A DNA stretch of 64,000 nt from Couchioplanes azureus (GTDB lineage: Bacteria; Actinomycetota; Actinomycetes; Mycobacteriales; Micromonosporaceae), in NCBI RefSeq assembly GCF_014648355.1, contig NZ_BMQY01000004.1, positions 705,571 through 769,570 of the forward strand, in the 5' to 3' direction. Made by a program: the position numbers and the translations under genes. Numbering within the stretch: the first letter of the stretch is position 1; every line of letters begins with the position of its first letter. This document shows positions 1 through 6,902 of this stretch, in pieces. The notes beneath the pieces were generated by a model that ran no database searches, was not told the origin of the DNA, and was given only the letters and a program-made list of their open reading frames with translations.

Positions 1-1
1 G

Positions 2-778
2 CGGCGGCGCCCGCAGGAGCTGCCCCCGCCCCGGCTCTTCGACGGCGACGCGATCCCGCGCCTCGACGACAGCCCGGACTTCCGCGCCTTCGCGGCGGGG
101 CCGCACGCCGCGCCGGTGGTGCTGCTCGGCGAGACCATCGACGTCGAGGCGCGTTCCGCGCGGACGGTGCTGCGCCGCGCGCCGGGCCGCAACATCGCGA
201 TCATGGGTACCCGGGTGGACGAGGCCTGCGCGATCCTGCACACCGCGGCACGCTCGCTGGCCGCGCAGTTCGCGCCGGGAGCGGCCCAGTTCGCGGTGGC
301 CTGCCTGGACGCCGACGCGCACGCCGCGGTCGAGGCGCTGCGCGGCGTCCTGCCGGCCGACACCGGCTACTACGACGGCGACACGGTGGGATTCCTGCTC
401 GAGGACGCGGCGTCGCGCGCCGCCGAGGGCACCGCCGGCGACCGCCCGCTGCACCTGCTGCTCTACGCGGTCGACGCCGCGCCGCCGGCCGCCCAGGAGC
501 TGCTGCGCCGGATCCTGCGCCAGGGGCCGGAGCGGCGCGTGCACGTGCTCGGCTGGTGGCGCGGGGCGTCGCTGCTGCGTGACACGCTGGGCGGGCAGGC
601 ATCCCGTACGGACGTGATCGGCACCTGGGTGGCGCTGGACGTGCACGGCAGCGAACTGGCGCCGTACTACCCCGGGCACGGCTCGCCGGTCTGGTACCCG
701 AGACCGTGGCGGGCGCTGCACTTCGACCGCTCGGTGCACCGTGGCGCCGAGGTCATCATCCCCTATGGACCCTCATGA
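2..778 (+). CDS. FtsK/SpoIIIE-like protein, C-terminal part (5' end outside window)
   Basis: The reading frame is open from the first bases of the window, so only about 258 C-terminal residues are present. They look like the last P-loop-like domain of actinobacterial FtsK/SpoIIIE proteins: the segment VVLLGETIDV is followed by an Arg-rich stretch, a GRNIAIMGT strand where a Walker A would sit, then alternating strands and helices and a short tail. The Walker A is degenerate (no GKS/GKT), as is usual for the terminal domain of multi-domain family members. The stop overlaps the next start (ATGA), so the two genes are translationally coupled. Assignment rests on pattern only; the diagnostic ATPase domains lie upstream of the window. 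Confidence 0.55.
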   Translation, partial: RRRPQELPPPRLFDGDAIPRLDDSPDFRAFAAGPHAAPVVLLGETIDVEARSARTVLRRAPGRNIAIMGTRVDEACAILHTAARSLAAQFAPGAAQFAVACLDADAHAAVEALRGVLPADTGYYDGDTVGFLLEDAASRAAEGTAGDRPLHLLLYAVDAAPPAAQELLRRILRQGPERRVHVLGWWRGASLLRDTLGGQASRTDVIGTWVALDVHGSELAPYYPGHGSPVWYPRPWRALHFDRSVHRGAEVIIPYGPS

Positions 779-1482
779 CCGCTCCCGACCACGACGGCGT
801 GCTCGAGCGCCGCACGCCCGACTATCGCAGCGTGATCCGCAAGCTGACCAACCTCGACGAGGAGGCGGCGGCGCACCGCGCCGAGGCGCGGACCTGGCAC
901 GACACCCGCGCGCAGGAGGCCGACGAGGCGGTGCGCCAGGCCGACCGGCGGGTCCTTCAGGCACAGGCGGCCGTCCGGGCGGCGCAGCGCGGCCTCGAGG
1001 AGGTGGACGCCCGGGCCGCCGTCCTGTGGGCCGAGTTCTCGCACCGGGCCGGCCGCGTGGCGGAGCGCTTCGCCCGGGCGCCGCAGCCGGCGATCCCCCG
1101 GCAGCGGGACCGCGACGCCGAGGACTACCTGCGGGAGGCGGCGACGGCCGCGGCGTGGACACCGCCGGCCAAGCCGCTGAAGGGCGCCACCTTCCTGTAC
1201 GCGGGGCTCGGCGCCCTGGGCGGGGCGGTCGGGCTCGCGGCGTGGTCGCTGCTGCGCTGGGCGGGCCGCGAGGGCGGCGGCGACCTGGCCGTGGGGCTGC
1301 CGGTGGTGGCGTTGATCGTGGCGCTGCTCGGCCCGATCCTGGCGGTCGTCGCGGCCAAGCGGGTCGCGGACCGCGGCGCCACCCCGCTCGACGCCTCGGC
1401 CGTGACGACGGTCCTGATCGCCGCCCTGGTCACGGCCGGCGTCATCCTCGCGGCCGTGCGCGCCAACGCGGGCGGCGGCTGA
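775..1482 (+). CDS. coiled-coil membrane protein of unknown function
   Basis: This 235-residue protein begins at an ATG that overlaps the FtsK-like stop by four bases (ATGA), which decides the start. Residues ~20-115 are Ala/Glu/Arg-rich, heptad-like and probably form a helical coiled coil on the cytoplasmic side. Three hydrophobic segments follow at roughly residues 140-160, 178-200 and 212-232, so the C-terminal half is membrane embedded. I recognise no family. Coupling to an FtsK/SpoIIIE-like ATPase suggests it works at the same membrane site, for instance as an anchor or accessory subunit; this is inference from position. Confidence 0.7.
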   Translation: MTAPDHDGVLERRTPDYRSVIRKLTNLDEEAAAHRAEARTWHDTRAQEADEAVRQADRRVLQAQAAVRAAQRGLEEVDARAAVLWAEFSHRAGRVAERFARAPQPAIPRQRDRDAEDYLREAATAAAWTPPAKPLKGATFLYAGLGALGGAVGLAAWSLLRWAGREGGGDLAVGLPVVALIVALLGPILAVVAAKRVADRGATPLDASAVTTVLIAALVTAGVILAAVRANAGGG

Positions 1483-1495
1483 CCGCCGCCCGCGA

Positions 1496-2743
1496 TCAGG
1501 CCGGGACCAGGACGGCCTCGCGCAGCAGGCGGCGGGCCAGGACCAGGCGGTCGGCGTCGTCGTCGAGGCCGGGCAGGTCACCCACCCGGTGGGTCCGGCC
1601 GTCGAGCGCCGTCCGTACGGCCGGGGCACAGTACGCCGGAAGGCGCAGCGTCCGCCCGGCCAGCCGCAGCACCACATGTTCCGGGCCGTCCTCGCCCAGG
1701 TCCCAGCGCAGCCCCTCGCGGGCCGTGACCCGGTCGCCGGGGCCGAGGCCCTCGGCGTAGGCCAGCTGGGCCAGCGGTCGCACCGGCGCCGGGCGCTTCG
1801 CGGGCCACGCCCGCCGGCGCAGCCGCTCGGCGATCTCGGCCGGGTCGGCGGTGAGCAGCCACTCCCGCAGCACGGCGACCGTCTCGGTGAGCTCGGGGGC
1901 GAGCTCGCCGGGGTCCGCCACGTCCATCCTGTACGGCAGCGTCGCGCGCAGCCGCTGGTCCTGGGCCGCGAGGCCGAGCAGTTCCTCGACGATCGCGTAG
2001 CGGGTGAGCGCCCGGACGCCGAAGGTCAGGTGCAGCGACCGCTCCCCCTGGGCCTGCGCCGAGTGCAGCCAGCCGCGTGGCAGGTAGAGCGCGTCGCCCG
2101 GGGCCAGGACGACGTCCAGCGCGGCGGGCCCCTCGGCGACGGCACCGACCTCGTCGGCCCGGCCGCCCCAGGCCTGGCGTTCCAGCGGCTCCGGCAGCAC
2201 CGGCTCGTGGATGCGCCAGCGCTTGGCCCCGTCGACCTGCAGGACGAAGACGTCGTGGGTGTCGTAGTGGGTCGCGAAGCCCTTGTTGCCGGCCGGCGTC
2301 AGGTAGGCGTTGACCTGCAGCGGCTGGCGCAGTTCCTCGCCGAGGCGGCCGGCGAAGCGGATCAGCGGCGGCCACAGGCGGTGCAGGCCCTGCAGCACGA
2401 GCGTGGCGCCGTCGGCGTACAGGCGCATGACCTTGTCGTCGGCGACCTGGTCGGCGATCTCGGCGCCGGCGCCGCCGGAGCCGGTGAAGGCCGAGCTGGG
2501 CAGCACCGTGCCGCGGTCGGCCACCCGCAGGAACGGGGTACGCAGCCCGCGCTCGCTGAGTAGTTCGTCGACCGCCTCCGGGGAGAGCAGGTCACGGAAG
2601 CCCTCCGGCCCGGCGAGCTCGTCGGCGCGGGTGAGCAGCGGCTGGCGCCCCCAGTGGGCCTCGGCGAACTTGTCCGGGTCGACGGCGACGACCCGGCCGA
2701 GGGCCGGACGATCCTCGGTGCCGTCCGGCGACGGGTTGGTCAT
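1496..2743 (-). CDS. JmjC-type cupin (cupin_4) 2-oxoglutarate/Fe(II) oxygenase
   Basis: This is a 415-residue member of the cupin_4/JmjC family that includes the ribosomal oxygenases RoxA/YcfD, MINA and NO66. The jelly roll spans residues ~95-245 and carries an apparent facial triad: H159 and D161 (THYDTHDVF) and H227 (PRGWLHSAQ). GAKRW just downstream may supply the 2-oxoglutarate-binding lysine. The C-terminal ~160 residues should form the helical and winged-helix part seen in ROX enzymes. The ATG at 2743 is preceded by AGGAG, which overlaps the stop codon of the repeat-peptide gene 11 bases upstream (TAGGAG), so the two are translationally coupled. Known ROX enzymes hydroxylate Arg or His of ribosomal proteins; the coupled Asp-Gly peptide is a plausible alternative substrate here, by inference. 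Confidence 0.85.
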   Translation of the reverse strand: MTNPSPDGTEDRPALGRVVAVDPDKFAEAHWGRQPLLTRADELAGPEGFRDLLSPEAVDELLSERGLRTPFLRVADRGTVLPSSAFTGSGGAGAEIADQVADDKVMRLYADGATLVLQGLHRLWPPLIRFAGRLGEELRQPLQVNAYLTPAGNKGFATHYDTHDVFVLQVDGAKRWRIHEPVLPEPLERQAWGGRADEVGAVAEGPAALDVVLAPGDALYLPRGWLHSAQAQGERSLHLTFGVRALTRYAIVEELLGLAAQDQRLRATLPYRMDVADPGELAPELTETVAVLREWLLTADPAEIAERLRRRAWPAKRPAPVRPLAQLAYAEGLGPGDRVTAREGLRWDLGEDGPEHVVLRLAGRTLRLPAYCAPAVRTALDGRTHRVGDLPGLDDDADRLVLARRLLREAVLVPA

Positions 2744-2754
2744 CGCCGCGGCTC

Positions 2755-3075
2755 CTAGACGGCGCCGCCGTCGGCGCCACCGTCGACGCCACCGGGGTTC
2801 GCGCCGCCGTCGGCCGGGCCCTCGCCCGCGGCGCCGCCGTCCGCGCCGCCGTCGACGCCACCCGGGTTCGCGCCGCCGTCGGCCGGGCCCTCGAGCGACG
2901 CCGCGCCGTCGGCACCGCCGTCGTGACCGGCGGGGTGCGCGCCGCCGTCCGCCGGGCCCTCGCCCGCGCCGCCGTCCGCGCCGCCGTCCTGGCCGTTCGC
3001 GTTGGCGCCGCCGTCGGCCACGCCCTCGCCCGAGACGTCGCTGCCGCCGGTGATGTCGTCGTCGCTGAGCCGCAT
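2755..3075 (-). CDS. small Asp-Gly repeat peptide; candidate substrate of the adjacent oxygenase
   Basis: The ATG at 3075 has a good ribosome site (AAGGGA, 6 bases upstream) and encodes 106 residues. Residues 1-16 (MRLSDDDITGGSDVSG) look like a leader. Residues 17-106 are four imperfect repeats of 22-23 residues (17-38, 39-61, 62-84, 85-106) with consensus EGPADGGANPxGxDGGADGG. Each repeat holds three Asp residues, nearly all followed by Gly-Gly, spaced 9 then 4 residues apart. There is no Cys, no signal peptide and no membrane segment. The stop codon TAG is part of the ribosome site of the JmjC-type oxygenase gene. Real coding is supported by the start signals, the coupling and the preserved repeat phase; the precursor role is a hypothesis. 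A structural acidic-repeat protein is the alternative. Confidence 0.7.
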   Translation of the reverse strand: MRLSDDDITGGSDVSGEGVADGGANANGQDGGADGGAGEGPADGGAHPAGHDGGADGAASLEGPADGGANPGGVDGGADGGAAGEGPADGGANPGGVDGGADGGAV

Positions 3076-3107
3076 GATCGTTCCCTTCGTCCGTGGAGAC
3101 CCCGGCG

Positions 3108-3133
3108 ATACCCGGTTTCGATCACCACTAATC
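3108..3133 (-). promoter_or_regulatory. possible SigB-type promoter of the repeat peptide/oxygenase pair
   Basis: On the minus strand GGGTAT (3113-3108) matches the -10 of actinobacterial SigB/SigF-type promoters exactly. It lies 14 bases downstream of GATTAG (3133-3128), which differs by one base from GTTTAG. The expected start of transcription is about 25 bases before the peptide ATG. The -35 match is imperfect. The region also lies between divergent genes, so it could equally serve housekeeping sigma on either strand. Confidence 0.35.
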
Positions 3134-3148
3134 GGGGACACCAGGACG

Positions 3149-3913
3149 GTGCTGGTGATGGGCACCTCAGGGTGGCAGTACAAGGACTGGCGTCCCCCGA
3201 AGGGCGGCGACGACACCCGGCCGTACCTCTATCCGGAGGGCCTGCCGCAGCGGCTCTGGCTGGAGACGTTCACGGAGTCCTTCGCCACGGTCGAGATCAA
3301 CAACGCCTTCTACCGGCTGCCCGAGCGCGACACGTTCGCCCAGTGGCGCGCGCGGACGCCGGACGACTTCTGCTTCGCGGTGAAGATGAGCCGCTACCTC
3401 ACCCACATCAAGCGGCTGAAGGAGCCGGCCGAACCGGTCGCCCGCTTCCTGAGCCGTGCCGACGCCCTCGGCGACAAGCTCGGGCCGGTGCTGATCCAGC
3501 TGCCCCCGACGCTGAAGGCCGACGTGGCGGCACTGGACGAGACCCTCGGGCTGTTCCCCCGCGGCGTGCGGGTCGCGGTCGAGCCGCGGCACGACAGCTG
3601 GTGGACCGACGCGGTGCGGGAGGTGCTGACCCGCCACAACGCCGCGCTGTCCTGGGCGGACCGCAAGGGGCGCCCGACGACCCCGCTGTGGCTCACCGCC
3701 GACTTCGCCTATCTGCGGATGCACGAGGGGCGGGCGCAGCCGTGGCCGCGCTACGGGCGGGCGTCTCTGTCGGCCTGGCTGGACCGGCTGCCGGACATGA
3801 CGACGTACGTCTACTTCAACAACGATCCCGGCGGCGCGGCGGTCGTCGACGCGGCCGCGATGGCCGCGCTGGCCCGCCGCCGCGGCCTGCAGGTGACCCG
3901 TACGCCCGGCTAG
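3149..3913 (+). CDS. DUF72 family protein (first copy)
   Basis: This protein of about 254 residues has the DUF72/YecE signatures: the first strand LVMGTSGWQYKDW, the segment VEINNAFYRLP, KMSRYLTH, LIQLPP, VEPRHDSWW and the C-terminal YVYFNNDPGG. The family has a TIM-barrel-like fold; its biochemical role is not firmly known. The GTG at 3149 is chosen because it leaves four residues before GTSGW, as in homologues, with GGGGA about ten bases upstream; GTG 3155 and ATG 3158 are alternatives. The gene is divergent from the repeat-peptide gene (73-bp gap). Its TAG stop lies in the left CTAG target duplication of the inserted cassette, so the insertion left the reading frame intact. Confidence 0.8.
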   Translation: MLVMGTSGWQYKDWRPPKGGDDTRPYLYPEGLPQRLWLETFTESFATVEINNAFYRLPERDTFAQWRARTPDDFCFAVKMSRYLTHIKRLKEPAEPVARFLSRADALGDKLGPVLIQLPPTLKADVAALDETLGLFPRGVRVAVEPRHDSWWTDAVREVLTRHNAALSWADRKGRPTTPLWLTADFAYLRMHEGRAQPWPRYGRASLSAWLDRLPDMTTYVYFNNDPGGAAVVDAAAMAALARRRGLQVTRTPG

Positions 3914-3934
3914 GGTCTGTCTCGCAGATCATGG
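3914..3934 (+). repeat. left terminal inverted repeat of the cassette
   Basis: This 21-bp end pairs with 5305-5325 in inverted orientation with two mismatches (positions 2 and 5). The inner 16 bases GTCTCGCAGATCATGG are identical. It directly follows the CTAG at 3910-3913, which also holds the stop of the first DUF72 gene. Confidence 0.8.
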
Positions 3935-3999
3935 TGGTGTGACCACGTGCCGGCGGTCACTTCGGGTGAAGCGGACCGGGTCACCGATCTCCGCGTCGG

Positions 4000-4731
4000 T
4001 CACCGTCGCGCGGAGGCACCCGGTGCGCCCGGCGAAGGTGCGTTGTCGCCATCGGACGGGCGGTGGGCCTCGAGTCCGTCGAGGATCAGGGCCAGGGTGA
4101 ACTCGAACTCCGCCCGGGTGTCGCAGATGCTCAGCGCGCCCTCGGAGTCATGGGTGGCGATGTCCGCGAGCCGCGAGAGATGGGGCAGGGCCGCTGCCAT
4201 CGCCGCCATTTCCTCCGCGGAGGTGCCCTCGTCGTCGGCCGCGGGTTCGAAGAGCTCCTGGGTGAAGCCCAGCACGAGCGAGCCCAGGGAATGAATGGCT
4301 CGGTGTGCCAGCTGGTAACCGAGTCCGGCATCCACCATCGTGGCGACGAGGGCTTCGAAGATCCCGTAGACGTTGGGTGGGACCTGCGATTGTGATGCCA
4401 GCAGGCTCGGCGCCCAGGGATGGCGCAGCATGACCTCGCGTGCGCCGAGGCAGCGAGCGCGGATGACGTCGCGCCAGTCCTGCGCTCCTTCGCCGACTGC
4501 CGATGTCAGGGTGACCGCGATGACCTCGTCGACCACCCTCTCCGCCAGTCCTGCCAGCAGCGCCTTCTTGTCCGCCACGTAGTAGTAGAGCGACATCGCC
4601 TCGCAGTCGAGCGCCTCCGCAACCCGGCGCATCGTGAGGCGGGCGAGACCGTCGGCGTCGGCGACCGCGAGCGCCGCGGCCAGCACGTTCTGCCGGCTCA
4701 AGGGCGCCTTGTCCTCGGGACGAGCGGGCAT
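4000..4731 (-). CDS. TetR-family transcriptional regulator
   Basis: This 243-residue protein has an N-terminal TetR helix-turn-helix (residues ~10-57): ALAVADADGLARLTMRRVAE, then SLYYYVADKKALL. The C-terminal ligand domain is of the tetracycline-repressor-like (TetR_C_1) type. The ATG at 4731 is chosen because GGAGG lies five bases upstream; a GTG four codons earlier is less well placed. The gene is divergent from the DUF6326 membrane gene, with two near-identical palindromes in the intergenic space that are its likely operators. It sits wholly inside the terminal-repeat-bounded cassette, so regulator, operators and target travel together. Confidence 0.85.
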   Translation of the reverse strand: MPARPEDKAPLSRQNVLAAALAVADADGLARLTMRRVAEALDCEAMSLYYYVADKKALLAGLAERVVDEVIAVTLTSAVGEGAQDWRDVIRARCLGAREVMLRHPWAPSLLASQSQVPPNVYGIFEALVATMVDAGLGYQLAHRAIHSLGSLVLGFTQELFEPAADDEGTSAEEMAAMAAALPHLSRLADIATHDSEGALSICDTRAEFEFTLALILDGLEAHRPSDGDNAPSPGAPGASARR

Positions 4732-4758
4732 CGTCACCTCCACGCTTCTTGCGGTTGA

Positions 4759-4792
4759 TCTTACGCTGTAAGATGCTTCTTACGTTGTAAGA
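4759..4792. promoter_or_regulatory. tandem palindromic operators for the TetR regulator
   Basis: Two 15-bp palindromes share arms TCTTAC/GTAAGA: TCTTACGCTGTAAGA at 4759-4773 and TCTTACGTTGTAAGA at 4778-4792. They differ by one central base and their centres are 19 bp apart. They lie between the divergent tetR and DUF6326 starts, 27 bp from the former and 33 bp from the latter. TAAGAT (4769-4774) could be a plus-strand -10, so binding would block RNA polymerase. Confidence 0.75.
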
Positions 4793-4825
4793 CACACTCC
4801 CGCTCGTTGCTCCAGGAGGACAGAC

Positions 4826-5278
4826 ATGACCTCACCGTCGACGTACGAGATCGCCGATCCCATGCCCGGCCCGCCAGCGCGCCGTATCGGCCCGCGGACC
4901 GTCGTATCGTCGCTGTGGCTGTTCGCCATCCTCAACTACGCGTACTGCGACATTCTCGGCCTGTACTGGTCGGAAGACCTCGCCGCCCTGCTCACCGGAG
5001 AGATCCACGGAATCCGCTTCACCCAGGGATTCCTGCTCGGCGCGGCCATCCTCATGACCATTCCGATCGGAGCGGTACTGGTCAGCAGGATCGCGCCACA
5101 CCGTGTCGCCCGCTGGTCCTCGCTCGCCGCCGGAATCGTCATGACCCTGGTGCAGGCAGCCTCGCTCACGGTCGGCTCAGAGCCCACGCTGCACTACATC
5201 TACTTCTCGATCATCGAGATCACGACCACCGCCACCATCGCCTGGTACGCCGCCACCCGCTGGCGCCGCGACACCTGA
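4826..5278 (+). CDS. DUF6326-like four-helix membrane protein
   Basis: The 150-residue product starts at an ATG preceded by AGGAGG. Four hydrophobic segments lie at about residues 26-46, 67-90, 97-116 and 120-142, with the short loop SEDLAALLTGEIHG after the first. It fits the DUF6326 family of small actinobacterial membrane proteins that often sit beside TetR regulators; function is unknown. Control by the divergent TetR through the two palindromes is the clear inference, so it may respond to a small molecule the regulator binds. It is the only cargo besides tetR in the cassette. Confidence 0.75.
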   Translation: MTSPSTYEIADPMPGPPARRIGPRTVVSSLWLFAILNYAYCDILGLYWSEDLAALLTGEIHGIRFTQGFLLGAAILMTIPIGAVLVSRIAPHRVARWSSLAAGIVMTLVQAASLTVGSEPTLHYIYFSIIEITTTATIAWYAATRWRRDT

Positions 5279-5304
5279 CCGACCCAGGCGGAAGGACGGA
5301 CCAC

Positions 5305-5325
5305 CCATGATCTGCGAGACGGAAC
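5305..5325 (-). repeat. right terminal inverted repeat of the cassette
   Basis: Read on the minus strand from 5325, GTTCCGTCTCGCAGATCATGG matches the left end at 19 of 21 positions. CTAG at 5326-5329 follows immediately and contains the stop codon of the second DUF72 gene. Confidence 0.8.
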
Positions 5326-6192
5326 CTAGCCGAGCAGCTCGATCAGGGTCGCGGCGTTGCGCTGCGCGAAATCCCGGCAGCAGTTGTTCATGAAGACCTG
5401 GGTCGTGGCGGCCTCGTCGGCCAGGGCGCGCAGCTTCGGCACCCACTCCTGCAGCTCCGCGCGCGGATAGTCGTAGCCGAACTTCTCGTGGATGTCCTTG
5501 CTGGTCCACTTGTCGCTGTGGCCGTGAAAACGGACCACGGCCAGGTCCGCCGTGGCCGCCACCAGAGGTGGCACCGACGACTTGTGGCCCTGCGGCATGT
5601 CGACGCAGACCAGGGGCAGCTCGTGCTCGCGCAGGAACGCCAGGGTCTCCGCGGCGTTGTCGCCGGCGAACCACGACGCGTTGCGGAACTCGAAGACCGG
5701 CCGCAGCGGCTTGCACCGGGCCGCGACCTCACGCAGGTAGTCCTTGTGCGAGCGCCGGATGCCCCACCACGGCGGGAACTGGAACAGCAGCGCGCCGAGC
5801 TTGCCGGCCGACACCAGCGGGTCCAATGCGGACAGGAAGCGCGTCCAGACCTCCTCGTACGCCTGCGGCGGCAGGTCGTCCGGATAGACCGTCTTCTTGT
5901 CCGTGTCGGGCCGCAGGTCCTTGTAGATCGCCGAGACCTTGGTCGGATGGCCGGTCAGCAGGCTGAAGGCCTTGATGTTGAAGGTGAACCCGTCCGGCGT
6001 GCGCTCGGCCCACAGCCGGGTGGTCTGCTCGGCCGGCGGGCCGTAGTACGTCGCGTCCACCTCGACCACGGGGAACTGCCTCGCGTAGTAGGCGAGGCGC
6101 TTCTCCGCGGTGTCCGCCGACGGCGGATACCAGCCCGACTCGAGCAACGTCTTGTCGGTCCACGACGCCGTGCCGACCTGGATCTCACCCAT
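5326..6192 (-). CDS. DUF72 family protein (second copy)
   Basis: This 288-residue protein is a second, clearly different DUF72 member. It starts MGEIQVGTASWTDKTL and carries VVEVDATYYGPP, FNIKAFSLLTGH, LLFQFPPWW, FEFRNASWF and the C-terminal VFMNNCCRDFAQRNA. The ATG at 6192 is preferred over a TTG three codons upstream because GGGGCG lies close before it and homologues start just before the GTASW strand. It is convergent with the first DUF72 gene and separated from it only by the mobile cassette; its TAG stop is in the right CTAG duplication. The two copies belong to different subfamilies, so they are not a recent duplication. Confidence 0.8.
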   Translation of the reverse strand: MGEIQVGTASWTDKTLLESGWYPPSADTAEKRLAYYARQFPVVEVDATYYGPPAEQTTRLWAERTPDGFTFNIKAFSLLTGHPTKVSAIYKDLRPDTDKKTVYPDDLPPQAYEEVWTRFLSALDPLVSAGKLGALLFQFPPWWGIRRSHKDYLREVAARCKPLRPVFEFRNASWFAGDNAAETLAFLREHELPLVCVDMPQGHKSSVPPLVAATADLAVVRFHGHSDKWTSKDIHEKFGYDYPRAELQEWVPKLRALADEAATTQVFMNNCCRDFAQRNAATLIELLG

Positions 6193-6216
6193 GCGCCCCA
6201 AGTTAGTCCCGATGCG

Positions 6217-6250
6217 ACCGGTCCGCCGTCCGAGCGGGCGGCGGACCGGT
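6217..6250 (-). terminator. hairpin after the DksA-type gene
   Basis: ACCGGTCCGCCG (6217-6228) pairs perfectly over 12 bp with CGGCGGACCGGT (6239-6250) around a 10-base loop, 15 bases beyond the stop of the minus-strand DksA-type gene. There is no U-run, as is common for actinobacterial hairpin terminators. Confidence 0.6.
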
Positions 6251-6264
6251 GCGAGTCGGAAGGA

Positions 6265-6687
6265 TCAGCCCGCGCGACGCTCGCGGTTGGCCTTGCAGTG
6301 CACGCACGTGGTGGCCGACGGGAACACCTCGAGCCGCTCGACCGGGATCGGGTTGGCGCAGCTCTCGCAGTTGCCGTAGGTGCCCTCGTCGAGGCGCTGC
6401 ATGGCGATCTCCGCCTGCGTGCGCCGGTCGAGCAGAGTGCGCAGCAGCGACGTGGCCGCGTCGCGCTCGGCGGTCTTGGAGCCGCTGTCGGCCTGGTCGT
6501 CGCCGGCGGCGTCGCCGATCTCGACCAGCCGCAGGCGCTGGTTCTCGGCCACGGCCTCCTCGTACTCGGCGTTCAGATCGTCGAACCGGGACTGCAGCAA
6601 TGCCCGGATCTGCTCGATCTCGTCCGTCGAGCGCCCCTTGGCGGTGTCGGCACCTTTACCCGTGATGACCGCGCTGTTGACGAGCAT
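6265..6687 (-). CDS. TraR/DksA-type C4 zinc finger protein
   Basis: This 140-residue protein has an N-terminal helical pair (residues ~20-100) and a C-terminal zinc finger with paired cysteines CESC and CVHC separated by about 18 residues (NCESCANPIPVERLEVFPSA, then TTCVHC). This matches actinobacterial DksA/TraR-like proteins that bind RNA polymerase through the secondary channel and modulate initiation during stress. The ATG at 6687 is preceded by GGGGGAG. It is monocistronic, with a strong hairpin after it. The segment at the tip of the coiled coil is rich in Asp and Ser, so a true DksA-like Asp pair cannot be assigned by eye. Confidence 0.85.
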   Translation of the reverse strand: MLVNSAVITGKGADTAKGRSTDEIEQIRALLQSRFDDLNAEYEEAVAENQRLRLVEIGDAAGDDQADSGSKTAERDAATSLLRTLLDRRTQAEIAMQRLDEGTYGNCESCANPIPVERLEVFPSATTCVHCKANRERRAG

Positions 6688-6902
6688 GTGCTCCCCCTGC
6701 CCTTCCCTCTGCCCCTGCCGGTGGACTCCCCGTGCCGGCCCGTCGGTGTCGCACCGTGGGGTCCGCTCATACCCACCGCCGAAGATCGGAAACTCGATCC
6801 CCGCAAAAAAGTAACCGCAGCATAACTGTCAGTGCTCGTTACCGCCACGGACTGCGCGAACCTGCTTTCGCGTCGCAGGTCACAGGGGGTGTCACCGGTG
6901 AT

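Larger units (their letters stand above)
3914..5325. mobile_element. transposase-less insertion cassette carrying tetR and a DUF6326 gene
   Basis: A 1412-bp segment is bounded by near-identical terminal inverted repeats (3914-3934 and 5305-5325) and flanked by a direct CTAG duplication (3910-3913 and 5326-5329). It contains a divergent tetR and membrane-protein pair and no transposase. The ends resemble IS5-family (IS427-like) actinobacterial ends in their G-TCTGTCTCGCAGATC-type sequence, from memory. The organisation fits a mobile insertion cassette moved in trans by a related IS. Joining the flanks through one CTAG restores GGCTAGCC, in which two convergent DUF72 genes would share overlapping TAG stops. 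Confidence 0.7.

Noticed and set aside
2755..3075. Dismissing the Asp-Gly peptide as a low-complexity artefact
   Set aside because: The ribosome site, coupling to the next gene and preserved repeat phase favour real coding, so it was kept.
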